A stretch of 22,881 bases of DNA from CAZOIA01 sp964579675. GTDB taxonomy: Bacteria > Planctomycetota > Phycisphaerae > UBA1845 > PWPN01. The stretch lies in NCBI GenBank assembly GCA_964579675.1, contig CAZOIA010000087.1, forward strand, positions 1-22,881, given 5' to 3'. Both the position numbers and the translations under genes were made by a program. This document shows, one piece after another, positions 9,912-18,363 of this stretch (the stretch's first letter is position 1; each line of letters opens with the position of its first letter). The notes under the pieces were generated by a model. The model was not told where the DNA came from. It saw only the letters and a program-made list of their open reading frames with translations, and searched no databases.

Positions 9912-10042
9912 CGTCCACCCGCCTCTCTGCTCAAGGTGCCTGACCGGAACCTGGCGCCCCGGGATCGGAAATCGTAGTGGCTCACATCCGGCTGCTCAAC
10001 CACCCGCGGGGGCCAGCGCCACGTCCTCAATTCTCCCTCTGG

Positions 10043-10061
10043 CACCGGTTTCCAACCGGTG
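10043..10061 (-). terminator. Perfect hairpin after the transglutaminase gene
   Basis: CACCGGTT and AACCGGTG form an 8-bp stem around a 3-base loop, 24 bases past the minus-strand stop of the transglutaminase gene. There is no clear T-run after it. It probably ends or protects the moxR-DUF58-transglutaminase transcript. Confidence 0.4.
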
Positions 10062-10084
10062 GTTTCCGGGTCGTGGGACAGGCT

Positions 10085-12391
10085 CTAACTGGTATGGATC
10101 ATATCATTGAGCAGGGCCGGGTTCGCTTGCCGGAGGCGCTGCAGCAATGCTTCGACGCGGGCCTGCCTGGACCGGGAGAGTCGGCGTCGGCCGAAGGCCA
10201 CTTCGTAATAAGCGCCTACCAGCTCCGGCGCATCCTGAAGCACCGCAGAGCGCCCCGCCAGTTCCTCCGCGAACTCAGCCGGCGTCTGATCGGTCCGGCG
10301 GCGAATCCCCAACGCTTCCAGGCGCCGGCAGAAACGATCGTAGAACTCCACCTCAGCCCCATGCTCCCGAAGCGCCCCCTGCGCTTGTGAAAACCGCACC
10401 GCCGTTGATATCACCCACGACGATACGACGACGAGCACATACCCGACAAGCGCCACGAGAGCCACCACGAGCAGGCTGAACACCCAGTAGACAAGCCGTT
10501 CCCAAGGCCTCAGTTTCAGTCGCCAGCCGAACAGCTCGCGAACAAACGCCGCCACCGCCCCGACCACGGTCCGTTCGTCCCGCACCGGCCGCAGCAGCCA
10601 CGTCTGGAATTCCTCGAACATCTCCTCCCGCACATCGGCATCGTATGCGACCACCAGGTTCGCCCAATGAAACTGGAAGTAGTCCAGGTATCGGCGAAGC
10701 CCCGGCAACCAGGCGCCCGCGGCCCTCTGCCCGCCATTATCCCCGGGCGTGGGATCGAACGTCACCCAGTCCATGCCGGGGATAAAGGCCTCCACCCAGG
10801 CATGGGCGTGCTTGGCCCGCACGAGGTAGAAGTGGCCAATGGGGTTGTAGTCTCCCGTCTGGTATCCGTTCACCACCCGGGCCGGTATCCCCTTCAACTG
10901 ACACATCACCGCCAATGCGGACGCGAAGTACTCGCAATGACCGCTGCGGGTCTTCAGCAGGAACTCCCCGATCGGCTCGGCTCCAGAGGGTACCCGCGGG
11001 GGATTGAGGGTGTAGCTGAACACTTCGGAGCACAGGTAGCGCTCAAGCCGGCGCAGGAAGGTGAGCCGGTTGGCCGGCTCGTCAAGCGGCCCGACCTCTC
11101 CTGCGACCTCGTCGATCAGGGCGAGGATCTCCTTTTCGCGATCGAGGGGAGGGTCCGGCGGCAGTACCTCTGGCTCAGCCCCGGCCGCGCGCTCCGCGGC
11201 CAGCGTCTCTGCCAACCGCCGCGATACGTTCACGGGCGACCTGATCGTGTACCGGAGTACCTTCCCGGATCGCTTGCCCGCCTGCAGGGTCTGATGCTCG
11301 ACCCACTTGATGACCTCATCGAAATCGCGCGAGCTGATCTCAATTGCAGGATAACAGGTGAACAGGTGGGGCTCTTGGTTGGCTTCCAGGTAGTACCGCT
11401 GGAGCAAGCAGGACTGGAGGTGGCCCGGGTCTTGCCCGGCCAGCAACGAAGCGATTTGGTCAGAACCACCGGACGGCTGGAGGCTGATCAGGCGCGAATT
11501 GCAATTCCCCCGCTCGCCCCTTCGCCATCTCCGCTCCGTCCCGGAGCCCCCGGGGCTGCTGCTGTATTGATCCAGCACCGTCCCGCGGAAGTACCGGGCG
11601 ATACCGGGTTGGGCATACGTGCCGTCTTCGTTTTCTATTACGACCCGCATCACGGGACGGTCCGATTCCCGTATTGGGCCGAAGGTGTGGAGATGCAGTG
11701 GGTGGGCAAATCCCGTGACGGCAGGTCCGCTGCTCCGGGCCCCGAGTTCCCCGAACATGCCTGCACCGACCCGTGGAAACAGGATGAACACCACCGCCCC
11801 GATTGCCAGGACGGTGATGGCGGCAAGCGCGGTCACACCGGTCAGTGCCCGGCGGTCGGTTCCACCACCGGCGTTCTCGGCCAGGGGGGGAACCGGATGA
11901 ATCCGCCGGTTGCGATAACCCACCCGGGCCGCTTCCAGACTCAGGTAGTAGCGGATCAGGGTATGCAGACCGACGGTCAGGTGCACCGCCAGCGCCGCCG
12001 GGAACAACAGGTTGCCGCTCACAATAGCTGCCACCACCAGCAGCAAAAGGCACAGCACGATCACCTGGGCGTCGTCGCGAAGGGTACGCTGCTGCAGCAA
12101 CTTGCTGATGCACACCAGGATCATGAAGTGCGACAGGGCCAGCACCGCCGGGACGGACGTGACCCACCCGTATTCGACGATCAACAGGGCGAAGGCGGCC
12201 AGGGCGAATACCCTGCCTGCCACCGGACCCAGCAGCGGCCCGCCGCGGCGGATGGTTCCCCACCACCCGCCGAGAACTCCCAGGACCGTGGCCGCCAAAT
12301 ACGACCACGCGCCCTCAGCGAACGCCAGCGGCGTCGCCACCGCGATCAGCATGGTTGCTTCGGACCAGAACAAGCGGCCCCGATCGTTCAT
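10085..12391 (-). CDS. TgpA-like membrane transglutaminase (DUF3488 / transglutaminase core / DUF4129)
   Basis: This is a 768-residue membrane protein. The N-terminal part (to about residue 215) holds six or more hydrophobic segments, matching the DUF3488 region of TgpA-like proteins. A soluble part follows with a transglutaminase-like core: catalytic C486 in GHCEYFAS, H530 in HAHAWVEAF and D546 in FDPTPG, so the triad is complete. A further membrane segment lies near residues 650-680. The C-terminus (LGIRRRTDQTPAEFAEEL, then a Tyr-rich helix) resembles DUF4129. The ATG overlaps the stop of the DUF58 gene by 4 bases (ATGA), indicating translational coupling. The substrate is unknown; relatives are thought to act on proteins or peptides outside the cytoplasm. 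It is the third gene of the operon. Confidence 0.92.
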   Translation of the reverse strand: MNDRGRLFWSEATMLIAVATPLAFAEGAWSYLAATVLGVLGGWWGTIRRGGPLLGPVAGRVFALAAFALLIVEYGWVTSVPAVLALSHFMILVCISKLLQQRTLRDDAQVIVLCLLLLVVAAIVSGNLLFPAALAVHLTVGLHTLIRYYLSLEAARVGYRNRRIHPVPPLAENAGGGTDRRALTGVTALAAITVLAIGAVVFILFPRVGAGMFGELGARSSGPAVTGFAHPLHLHTFGPIRESDRPVMRVVIENEDGTYAQPGIARYFRGTVLDQYSSSPGGSGTERRWRRGERGNCNSRLISLQPSGGSDQIASLLAGQDPGHLQSCLLQRYYLEANQEPHLFTCYPAIEISSRDFDEVIKWVEHQTLQAGKRSGKVLRYTIRSPVNVSRRLAETLAAERAAGAEPEVLPPDPPLDREKEILALIDEVAGEVGPLDEPANRLTFLRRLERYLCSEVFSYTLNPPRVPSGAEPIGEFLLKTRSGHCEYFASALAVMCQLKGIPARVVNGYQTGDYNPIGHFYLVRAKHAHAWVEAFIPGMDWVTFDPTPGDNGGQRAAGAWLPGLRRYLDYFQFHWANLVVAYDADVREEMFEEFQTWLLRPVRDERTVVGAVAAFVRELFGWRLKLRPWERLVYWVFSLLVVALVALVGYVLVVVSSWVISTAVRFSQAQGALREHGAEVEFYDRFCRRLEALGIRRRTDQTPAEFAEELAGRSAVLQDAPELVGAYYEVAFGRRRLSRSRQARVEALLQRLRQANPALLNDMIHTS

Positions 12392-13614
12392 AGTCTCCTC
12401 CCATGGACCGCCGGTTCGTTGGCGCCGTCGAACAGCGCGTCGAACCCTTCAGATTGCGGTGAGAGAACGACCGTCGCTTCTACCCGTCCGCCGAGCAGGC
12501 GCGCGACGCGATCATGCGTGGCATCGAGACGGGTGGCACAGATCATGCACCGTGCGTGCCAGCCGGTGGACCACCGGACGCGAGAAACGAGTTGATCGAG
12601 TCCTTCCCCGGCACCGGGTTCCATCGAGGCGAGTTCTTGGAGCAAGCGCTGCCGGTGGGGACGTCCACCGGCCGGTGCAAGCACGAGCGGGATCGCGGAT
12701 CGACAAATCAACCCGACCCGATGACCGCGTTCGAGCCCGTCGCAGATCGCGGTCGCCGCGGCGCTTATCACCCGCTCGGCCGCGATGTCTGATGCACCGT
12801 CTACAGACCGCCCGGATGCCCCCGCCGCCTCGCCCGGCCAGGCGTCCACCATGACGATCAACTGCGTCTGGCGCAGGGGCATCATCTCGCGGATCACCAG
12901 TTGCCCGGTACGCGCCGACCGCCGCCAGTGAATCCACCGGTAGTTGTCGCCCTCCCGATACTCCCTCACCCCGTAGAATTCATCCTGGCCGGGGTGTTCG
13001 AAACCGCCACGGGCCGACGGTGACCTGGCGTAGCGACTGTCCTTGAAGGGGTCGCGGCGAAACGCGCCCACCGTGGGCCAAACGGTGAGCTCCGCCGGGC
13101 TCTCCAGGTCCACCGCGCACGAGAACAGCCCGAACGGGAACCGTGACCGCACCCGGATCCCGCGCAAGGTCAGCCGGCCCCGACTCGCGCAGCGGGCCAC
13201 CAGATCAATACGCTGCTCCTGGCCCGGGGCAAGCACCGGCACGAATCCCTGAGGGAACGCCGCCCCGTTTACGCCCGACGGCGTTTCGCTGATCACCAGG
13301 CACCACGCCCGGGCCCAGCCCCGCCGATTCCGAACCACGTAGCTAACCGTGAACGGGCGGCCCGCCACCGCCGCTTCGGGCACCGTCCGCTCCACCGCAA
13401 TCTTCCGCACCATCAGGACCGGAGCGACGGCGCTGAAGACCATTACACCTACCGCGACCCCGCACAACAGAAAGAGCAAATTGGCTTCGCCATTCAGGGC
13501 CGCCAGACCCACGAGTACGAGAACCGCCACGCACAACAACCCGCTGAACGTGATCCTCAGGTTAGCCGACGTTTGCCCAGGCGGCATCGAACTCGTTCCC
13601 GCTGCCAACGTCAT
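12388..13614 (-). CDS. DUF58 domain protein of a MoxR operon
   Basis: This is a 408-residue protein with two hydrophobic segments near the N-terminus (about residues 22-65), then a beta-rich region with an RFPFG motif near the middle, and the DUF58 signature from residue 213: FYGVREYREGDNYRWIHW followed by RRSARTG. The C-terminal part resembles a von Willebrand A-like fold (QLIVMVDAWPG). DUF58 proteins almost always accompany MoxR ATPases and membrane transglutaminases, but their molecular role is not settled. The ATG at 13614 has no good ribosome binding site; an in-frame ATG at 13587 is equally possible. The gene starts 45 bases after the moxR stop and overlaps the next gene by 4 bases. Confidence 0.92.
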   Translation of the reverse strand: MTLAAGTSSMPPGQTSANLRITFSGLLCVAVLVLVGLAALNGEANLLFLLCGVAVGVMVFSAVAPVLMVRKIAVERTVPEAAVAGRPFTVSYVVRNRRGWARAWCLVISETPSGVNGAAFPQGFVPVLAPGQEQRIDLVARCASRGRLTLRGIRVRSRFPFGLFSCAVDLESPAELTVWPTVGAFRRDPFKDSRYARSPSARGGFEHPGQDEFYGVREYREGDNYRWIHWRRSARTGQLVIREMMPLRQTQLIVMVDAWPGEAAGASGRSVDGASDIAAERVISAAATAICDGLERGHRVGLICRSAIPLVLAPAGGRPHRQRLLQELASMEPGAGEGLDQLVSRVRWSTGWHARCMICATRLDATHDRVARLLGGRVEATVVLSPQSEGFDALFDGANEPAVHGRRL

Positions 13615-13659
13615 TAGTAGTCTTGATGCGTCCTATCTGATTGAGGCAAGGCCACGCCC

Positions 13660-14640
13660 TCATTCCGGCACGGCCACGTTGCGCAGGATCTCGGTCAGCA
13701 TCTGCTCGGCACTGAGCGTGTGTCCCTCGTGCAGGTAGCTCTTCGTGACCACCCGATGGGCGCAGACCGGCACGAACAGTGCCTTCAGGTCGTCGGGGAT
13801 CACGTAGTCGCGGCCCGCGAGCATCGCCGCCGCCTGGGACGCCCGGATAAGCGAAATCGTCCCTCGCGGAGAGACCCCCACCTCCAGACGCTCGTGGTCC
13901 CGCGTCACCTCCACCAGGTCCAGTGCGTAATTCACCAGCTTGTTCTCGACGTGGATATTCGGGACCCGATCCTGGATGGCGACCAGGTCGTCCCCGCGCA
14001 TCACTGGTTCGAGCAAGTCAAGGGCGACCTTGCTCGGCTCCTCGCGGATGATCCGGGCCTCCACCTCGCGCGAGGGATATCCGATCCGGATCCGCAGCGC
14101 GAACCGGTCGAGCTGATTCTCCGGCAGGAAATAGGTCCCCTCGAACTCGAACGGGTTCTGCGTGGCGATTACCAGGAAAGGCTGATCGAGCCGCGTGGTC
14201 CGGCCATCGACGCTGATCTGGGCCTCGTTCATCGCCTCCAGCAGGGCCGACTGCGTTCGAGGCGTCGTGCGATTGATCTCGTCGGCGAGAATGATGTTGG
14301 CGAACACCGGGCCCCGCTTGAACTCGAACGAGCCCGTCTTGGTGTCGTAGATGCTGACCCCGATGATGTCCGACGGAAGCAGATCGGGCGTCAACTGAAT
14401 CCGCGAGAAGGACAGATCCAGGCTGCGGGCCAGGGCCCGGGCTAGCACCGTCTTGCCGACCCCCGGCACGTCCTCGATCAATAAGTGCCCCCGGCTCATC
14501 AGCCCCACAAGCACCTGGGTGACCGCTTCCGGCTTGCCCAGGAACACGCGGTCGATATTGGCCCGAAGCCGGGCCAGGCCCGCCCGCAACGGATCATCCG
14601 CCGGTTCCGCATCCGTATTCGTATCCGTATCCGTATCCAT
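13660..14640 (-). CDS. MoxR-family AAA+ ATPase
   Basis: This is a 326-residue cytoplasmic AAA+ ATPase of the MoxR group, thought to act as a chaperone for assembly or activation of partner proteins. Walker A is GVGKT (60-64), Walker B is ILADEINR (D120, E121), followed by TQSALLEAMNE and the sensor region ATQNPFEFEGTYFLPE. The C-terminal lid has VSPRG near residue 260. The N-terminus is an acidic DT-repeat encoded by a hexanucleotide repeat (14608-14637), unlike the conserved body, which begins around residue 18. GGAGG lies 9 bases before the ATG at 14640. It is the first gene of the three-gene operon with DUF58 and the transglutaminase. Confidence 0.95.
   Translation of the reverse strand: MDTDTDTNTDAEPADDPLRAGLARLRANIDRVFLGKPEAVTQVLVGLMSRGHLLIEDVPGVGKTVLARALARSLDLSFSRIQLTPDLLPSDIIGVSIYDTKTGSFEFKRGPVFANIILADEINRTTPRTQSALLEAMNEAQISVDGRTTRLDQPFLVIATQNPFEFEGTYFLPENQLDRFALRIRIGYPSREVEARIIREEPSKVALDLLEPVMRGDDLVAIQDRVPNIHVENKLVNYALDLVEVTRDHERLEVGVSPRGTISLIRASQAAAMLAGRDYVIPDDLKALFVPVCAHRVVTKSYLHEGHTLSAEQMLTEILRNVAVPE
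14608..14637 (-). repeat. Hexanucleotide repeat in the moxR start
   Basis: Directly after the ATG, the minus strand reads GATACG three times, then AATACG and GATGCG. This encodes the alternating Asp-Thr tail of the MoxR protein. A six-base unit changes length without shifting the frame. Confidence 0.9.
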
Positions 14641-14755
14641 GACGATCGGCCTCCCCGCTGATCTCCCCCTCCCCCGGAACCTGAATCCTACCTCCTGGAA
14701 CGGACCGATTTCAACTCAACGAGCCGCAAACTTAGTACATGTGTAGAGTGAACAA

Positions 14756-14779
14756 CGGCTCCGATCGCGTCGGAGGCCG
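14756..14779 (-). terminator. Candidate terminator of the sulfatase gene
   Basis: CGGCTCCGA (14756-14764) and TCGGAGGCCG (14770-14779) form a 9-bp stem with one bulged base and a 5-base loop. On the minus strand it is followed by TTGTT, a short U-rich tail. It lies about 130 bases after the sulfatase stop and before moxR, separating the two transcription units. Confidence 0.45.
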
Positions 14780-14908
14780 CTATTCACGTACCGGGCTTGA
14801 AGCCTGCGCGACCCCTTGATCGGGTGGGGGGGGCTGCGATCGCCGTCGATCCCAACTGCGATGATTGACCCCTTTTCCCACCCTGCCGGAGACGAGTTGC
14901 CCGCGAGC

Positions 14909-16231
14909 CTACTGCTCGGGCAGTCGGGCGGTCAACTGGCACTCGGCCGGGGTCAGGTTGGCCCGGTGCCGCTCGATCTCGGCCAGCAGGTCGGCGATCA
15001 CGTCGGGATGGTCCTTGGCCACGTTGTACTTCTCTGACGGGTCGTGCTCGAGGTGGAACAGGAGCGGCGGGTCGTGGGTTTCGCGGCCGCCGCCGTAGCC
15101 GGGCTCGGTGATCAGGTGGGCTTTCCAGGGCCCCTTGCGAACGGCCATCAGCGTCGTGCCGCGGTAATTGAAGAGCAACGGGTGACCGCCTCCCCCGGGG
15201 CCAAACAACACGGGACTGAGGTCCTTGCCGTCGATGATCCGGTCCGTAGGCAGCTCAGCGCCGGCCAGCGCCAGGCAGGTGGGAAAGATGTCCATCGTGC
15301 TTGCCAGGGCGTGACTCGCAACGCCCGCCGCGATTCTTCCGGGCCACCATGCGATGGCCGGCTCCCGAACGCCGCCTTCCCACGTACTGCCCTTGCCGCC
15401 CCGCAGCAGACCGGCCGACCCGCCGTGCTGTTTGCGAACCAACCAGGGCCCGTTGTCGCTGGTAAACATCACCAGGGTGTGCTCCGCCAGCCCGAGCACC
15501 CTCAACGTCGCCAGGATTTGCCCGACGCTCCAGTCGATCTCCTCCACCACGTCGCCGTACAACCCGCGACGGCTCGTGTCCCTGAAAAGCTTCGACGCAT
15601 GCAGCGGGGTGTGCGGGAAGGTATAGGGCAGGTATACCAGGAACGGCTTGTCGTGGTTTTTCCTGATGAATCGGATCGCCTCGTCGGTGTAGCGCGGGGT
15701 CAGGGTCTCCTGGACCGCGGTCTCCTCGATCACCTTCTCGTTCCGCATCAGCGGCGTGGGTTTCATGTCGTTGCTGTAGGGAATACCGAAGTAGGCGTCG
15801 AACCCGTGCCGGGTGGGCAGGTATTGTGGGAGGTGGCCCAGGTGCCATTTGCCGACGCAGATGGTGGCATAGCCTTTGTTCTTGAGTGCCTCGGCGAGCG
15901 TGATTTCGCTATCGGGGATGCCGCCGGCTGAAAAGGGGAACAGCACCCGCGGCTTGTCCGCGCACAGACCGCTGCGAATCGGCAGTCGGCCGGTGAGCAG
16001 GGCGGCCCGGCTCGGCGTGCACACCGGGGCCGCCGAGTAGAACTGAGTGAACCGCATACCCTCGGCCGCCATCCGGTCCAACTCATGCGTGCGAATCGTG
16101 GGATGTCCGTAGCAGCCGAGATCGCCGTAGCCCAGATCGTCGGCGAACAGCACGACGAAGTTGGGCTGCCGCGGAGCCGCCAGCGTCGAGGCGGCCAGAG
16201 ACAGGAACACAAGCGGGGTCAGTGTTTTCAT
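14909..16231 (-). CDS. Secreted sulfatase (arylsulfatase / GALNS-like)
   Basis: This is a 440-residue formylglycine-dependent sulfatase, hydrolysing sulfate esters, probably of polysaccharides. Residues 1-19 form a signal peptide (hydrophobic core, then STLAA), so it is exported. The metal-binding start FADDLGYGDLGCYG is at 29-42. The sulfatase signature CTPSRAALLTGR begins at C71, the Cys converted to formylglycine by a maturation enzyme not found in this window. GKWHLG and TSDNGPW follow, with GGKGSTWEGGVREPAI further on, so both metal and active-site elements are intact. The C-terminal subdomain (LFHLEHDPSEKYNV) is typical of the family. GGAGG precedes the ATG at 16231 by 7 bases. The natural substrate cannot be deduced. 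A candidate terminator lies at 14756-14779. Confidence 0.95.
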   Translation of the reverse strand: MKTLTPLVFLSLAASTLAAPRQPNFVVLFADDLGYGDLGCYGHPTIRTHELDRMAAEGMRFTQFYSAAPVCTPSRAALLTGRLPIRSGLCADKPRVLFPFSAGGIPDSEITLAEALKNKGYATICVGKWHLGHLPQYLPTRHGFDAYFGIPYSNDMKPTPLMRNEKVIEETAVQETLTPRYTDEAIRFIRKNHDKPFLVYLPYTFPHTPLHASKLFRDTSRRGLYGDVVEEIDWSVGQILATLRVLGLAEHTLVMFTSDNGPWLVRKQHGGSAGLLRGGKGSTWEGGVREPAIAWWPGRIAAGVASHALASTMDIFPTCLALAGAELPTDRIIDGKDLSPVLFGPGGGGHPLLFNYRGTTLMAVRKGPWKAHLITEPGYGGGRETHDPPLLFHLEHDPSEKYNVAKDHPDVIADLLAEIERHRANLTPAECQLTARLPEQ

Positions 16232-16854
16232 GGTTTACCTCCAGAACTTGCCGTGCTGTCCTCCAGCTCTCTGCGGCCGCCGGCCCGGCACACTCGATAC
16301 ATCCTGTGATAGCATCGGCCGGGAGACAACTAGGCCGCTGACAAGGAGTTACTACGGTCTGCCGACCTCCCCGTGCCCGGTTGCCCGCGTGCGAAGCCCG
16401 GTTTGCCGCCTGCGAGCCCGGTTTCCCGCGTGCGAGCCCGGTTTGCCACCTGCGAGCCGGGTTTGCCACCTGCGAGCCGGCCCGTCCTCGGGCCGGGTAT
16501 CAACCGGGCGGAGGACCGCCCGCCTCGCTCGCCCCTCTCACGGACCCGACAGGCGTTTCATCCTACCGCATTTCGGCGACAAGGAGAACTCCGGCAGCAA
16601 GGCAAGAAAAAATGATTTTCGTGTTGATATTTGCGGGGGGGGGTAGGATTCGCCCCTAATGGGGCCCACTCGTGGGTCGAAACAAGCAGGAGCGGAAAAG
16701 CCAACTCCAACCGGCATCCCTTCTGCGACATAACCGTTCGTGATCTGAAGACACACGCTTTCGGGGCGTGCTCTGCGTTGTTTGGCGGTGCGTAGCGGCC
16801 GGGGGCACGTCGCGCAGCGGCAGACAGGCAATTCACAAAAGAGGAGGAAGTGTT
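16232..16854. other. 623-bp divergent intergenic region without a recognised gene
   Basis: This region separates the sulfatase (minus) from the PEP-CTERM gene (plus). It holds the 20-bp tandem repeats at 16381-16480, an A-rich stretch near 16606-16616, and a run of nine G at 16635-16643. A TTGATA at 16624 precedes TAGGAT by only 14 bases, too close for a good promoter. I could not assign a riboswitch. Open frames across it are not supported by any recognisable protein. Confidence 0.6.
16381..16480. repeat. Five tandem 20-bp repeats upstream of the sulfatase
   Basis: The period is exactly 20 bases from 16381 to 16480, with the last unit reading GTTTGCCACCTGCGAGCCGG. The first unit is the most divergent, with changes concentrated in the middle of the unit. 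The period is not a multiple of three, so it is not selected as coding sequence. There are no spacers between units. It lies about 150-250 bases upstream of the sulfatase start and about 375 bases before the PEP-CTERM gene. Confidence 0.9.
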
Positions 16855-18021
16855 ATGAGAATCGCAACAGTCTGGATAGTGGCCATTGCGATGAGTTTGG
16901 CTCTGTGCGGGACCGGGTTTGGAGACGAGTACAGCGTAATAGATCTGGGCCACTTGGCGGGTTGGTCCGATTGGAGCGTGGCCAGAGACATCGGCGCGGA
17001 TGGACAAGGGAACGTCGTGGTCGTCGGCGAGAGCGGTCTTACTGGTGGGGCCTCAGCCCGTGGCTTCCGGTGGACGTACCCATCCGGCCCTCCGGAGGAG
17101 CTTCCTCCACTGCCCGGCTACTCTCGTTCGGTCGTCACGGGGGCTAATAATCGCGGCCAAGCCGCGGGATTCAGCAACATAGGCGGGCGTGACCAAGCTA
17201 CCCTGTGGGATCCATACGGCGCACCCTTGGACCTAGGTGACGGCACGCCGTTTGACATCAATGACTGCCGGCAAGCGGTGGGACATACCGGTACCCGCTT
17301 GGGCGAGCGGCCGGCGTATTGGACCGCTGATCTTGTCAGGACTCAACTGCCTCTCCCGCCCAGTGCGATTGCCGGACGAGCCGAAGGGGCGAGTGACAAC
17401 TGCCGATGGGCCGTAGGAGGTGCGTGGGATGACACCGCCCACGGCCAAGCGTGCCGCTGGGACCTGGACCTGTATCGGCCGAATCCGGATCCGAGCAATC
17501 AAGCATGTCTCGAGCTCTTACCCGATCCTCCCGGGGGACTGGACGTTACCGAAGCCCTGGATATCAACAATGCCGGACAGGCTGTTGGATTGGGTGAGCT
17601 GACTTTTGGCCCGACGGGATGGCGTGCACTTCTGTGGGATGTGGATTCGAATGGCACGCCCCTCCCCGCCATCGATCTGGGCGACCTGCACGGCGGGACG
17701 GCAGATTACGTCGCAGCGTACGGAATGAATAACGTGTGCCAGGTTGTCGGCGTAAGCAAGCTGGGCACGGATGTCAGAGCGCTCCTGTGGGATAGCACGA
17801 ACGGCATGCGGGACCTGAATGACCTGATCGATCCGAATTCAGGATGGATTCTGGTCGGTGCCTACGCGATCAACGACGCCGGCTGGATCGTGGGCATGGG
17901 CATCAACCCGGAGGGCAACGAGCATGCGTTTCTCTTGATCCCCGAACCTGCCTCGGCCACGCTCGGAATGCTGGGGCTCAGCGTTCTGGCGGTGTTGCGG
18001 CGACGGCGGCGGTTGGGCTGA
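16855..18021 (+). CDS. HAF-repeat protein with PEP-CTERM sorting signal
   Basis: This is a 388-residue exported protein. The ATG at 16855 has GAGGAGG 7 bases upstream and is followed by a signal peptide (residues 1 to about 23, ending CGTGFGDEY); the frame is open further upstream but without such features. The body holds repeated units of the extracellular HAF type, recognisable by (D/A)IN(N/D)xGQAVG and closing ALLWD or AYW: for example DINDCRQAVG, DINNAGQAVG, GMNNVCQVVG and AINDAGWIVG. The C-terminus has the tripartite PEP-CTERM signal: PEP at 363-365, a hydrophobic segment (LGMLGLSVLAVL) and an Arg cluster. Such proteins are processed by an exosortase, which is not in this window, and are linked to extracellular matrix or surface. 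Specific function is unknown. A strong hairpin follows at 18081-18111. Confidence 0.92.
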   Translation: MRIATVWIVAIAMSLALCGTGFGDEYSVIDLGHLAGWSDWSVARDIGADGQGNVVVVGESGLTGGASARGFRWTYPSGPPEELPPLPGYSRSVVTGANNRGQAAGFSNIGGRDQATLWDPYGAPLDLGDGTPFDINDCRQAVGHTGTRLGERPAYWTADLVRTQLPLPPSAIAGRAEGASDNCRWAVGGAWDDTAHGQACRWDLDLYRPNPDPSNQACLELLPDPPGGLDVTEALDINNAGQAVGLGELTFGPTGWRALLWDVDSNGTPLPAIDLGDLHGGTADYVAAYGMNNVCQVVGVSKLGTDVRALLWDSTNGMRDLNDLIDPNSGWILVGAYAINDAGWIVGMGINPEGNEHAFLLIPEPASATLGMLGLSVLAVLRRRRRLG

Positions 18022-18080
18022 GTCGAGTCTTCGGGCCGGCTTCGGTTTGCCGTTGGGGGGTACAGCACAGCACACCGATC

Positions 18081-18111
18081 ACGGGCCGTCCGGTTGCCGC
18101 GGGCGGCCCGT
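18081..18111 (+). terminator. Candidate terminator between PEP-CTERM gene and hicA
   Basis: ACGGGCCG (18081-18088) and its exact complement CGGCCCGT (18104-18111) close a 15-base loop that can pair further (CCGG, GCGGG). The tail TTCTGTAT is moderately T-rich on the plus strand. It lies 60 bases after the PEP-CTERM stop and just before the convergent hicA stop. Confidence 0.55.
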
Positions 18112-18132
18112 TCTGTATCGGGGCTCGATCCG

Positions 18133-18363
18133 TCAGAGGAGCTCGCGCAGTTCATGCACCGTTAGGCCGGCGTCCGCCAGGATGCTCAGCAATGTTCCTC
18201 GGCGAATTTCACGATGCAGGGGCACCGTGGTTGGCCTGTGCGTTACGCAATCGGGATGCCGGAGGCGAACGTGGCTTCCCCGGCGGCGCGATACTTGGTA
18301 TCCGAGACCTTCGAGCACGCGAATCATCTGCCGGCCGGAAACAACGGGCAGGTGCCTGCTCAT
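18133..18363 (-). CDS. hicA: HicA-family mRNA interferase toxin
   Basis: This is a 76-residue basic protein with the HicA double-stranded-RNA-binding-like fold. The start SGRQMIRVLEGLGYQ is followed by RRRGSH, in which H31 (after G29 and S30) is the family's catalytic His, then VRLRHP and the C-terminal PLHREIRRGTLLSILADAGL. HicA toxins cleave mRNA and are neutralised by HicB. The ATG at 18363 overlaps the hicB stop by 4 bases (ATGA), so the pair is translationally coupled. The order is antitoxin first, toxin second. All expected motifs are intact, so the toxin is probably active. Confidence 0.93.
   Translation of the reverse strand: MSRHLPVVSGRQMIRVLEGLGYQVSRRRGSHVRLRHPDCVTHRPTTVPLHREIRRGTLLSILADAGLTVHELRELL

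Noticed and set aside
10667..12595. Long plus-strand open frame (642 codons) across the transglutaminase gene
   Set aside because: It lies antisense to a gene with a complete catalytic triad and recognisable domains. Its translation is rich in Gly, Arg, Gln and His without any known motif, as expected from high-GC antisense frames.
16381..16480. Possible CRISPR or coding repeat
   Set aside because: Units follow each other with no spacers, and the 20-base period breaks the reading frame.
16624..16649. Promoter for the PEP-CTERM gene (TTGATA and TAGGAT)
   Set aside because: The spacing is only 14 bases and the spacer is a run of G.
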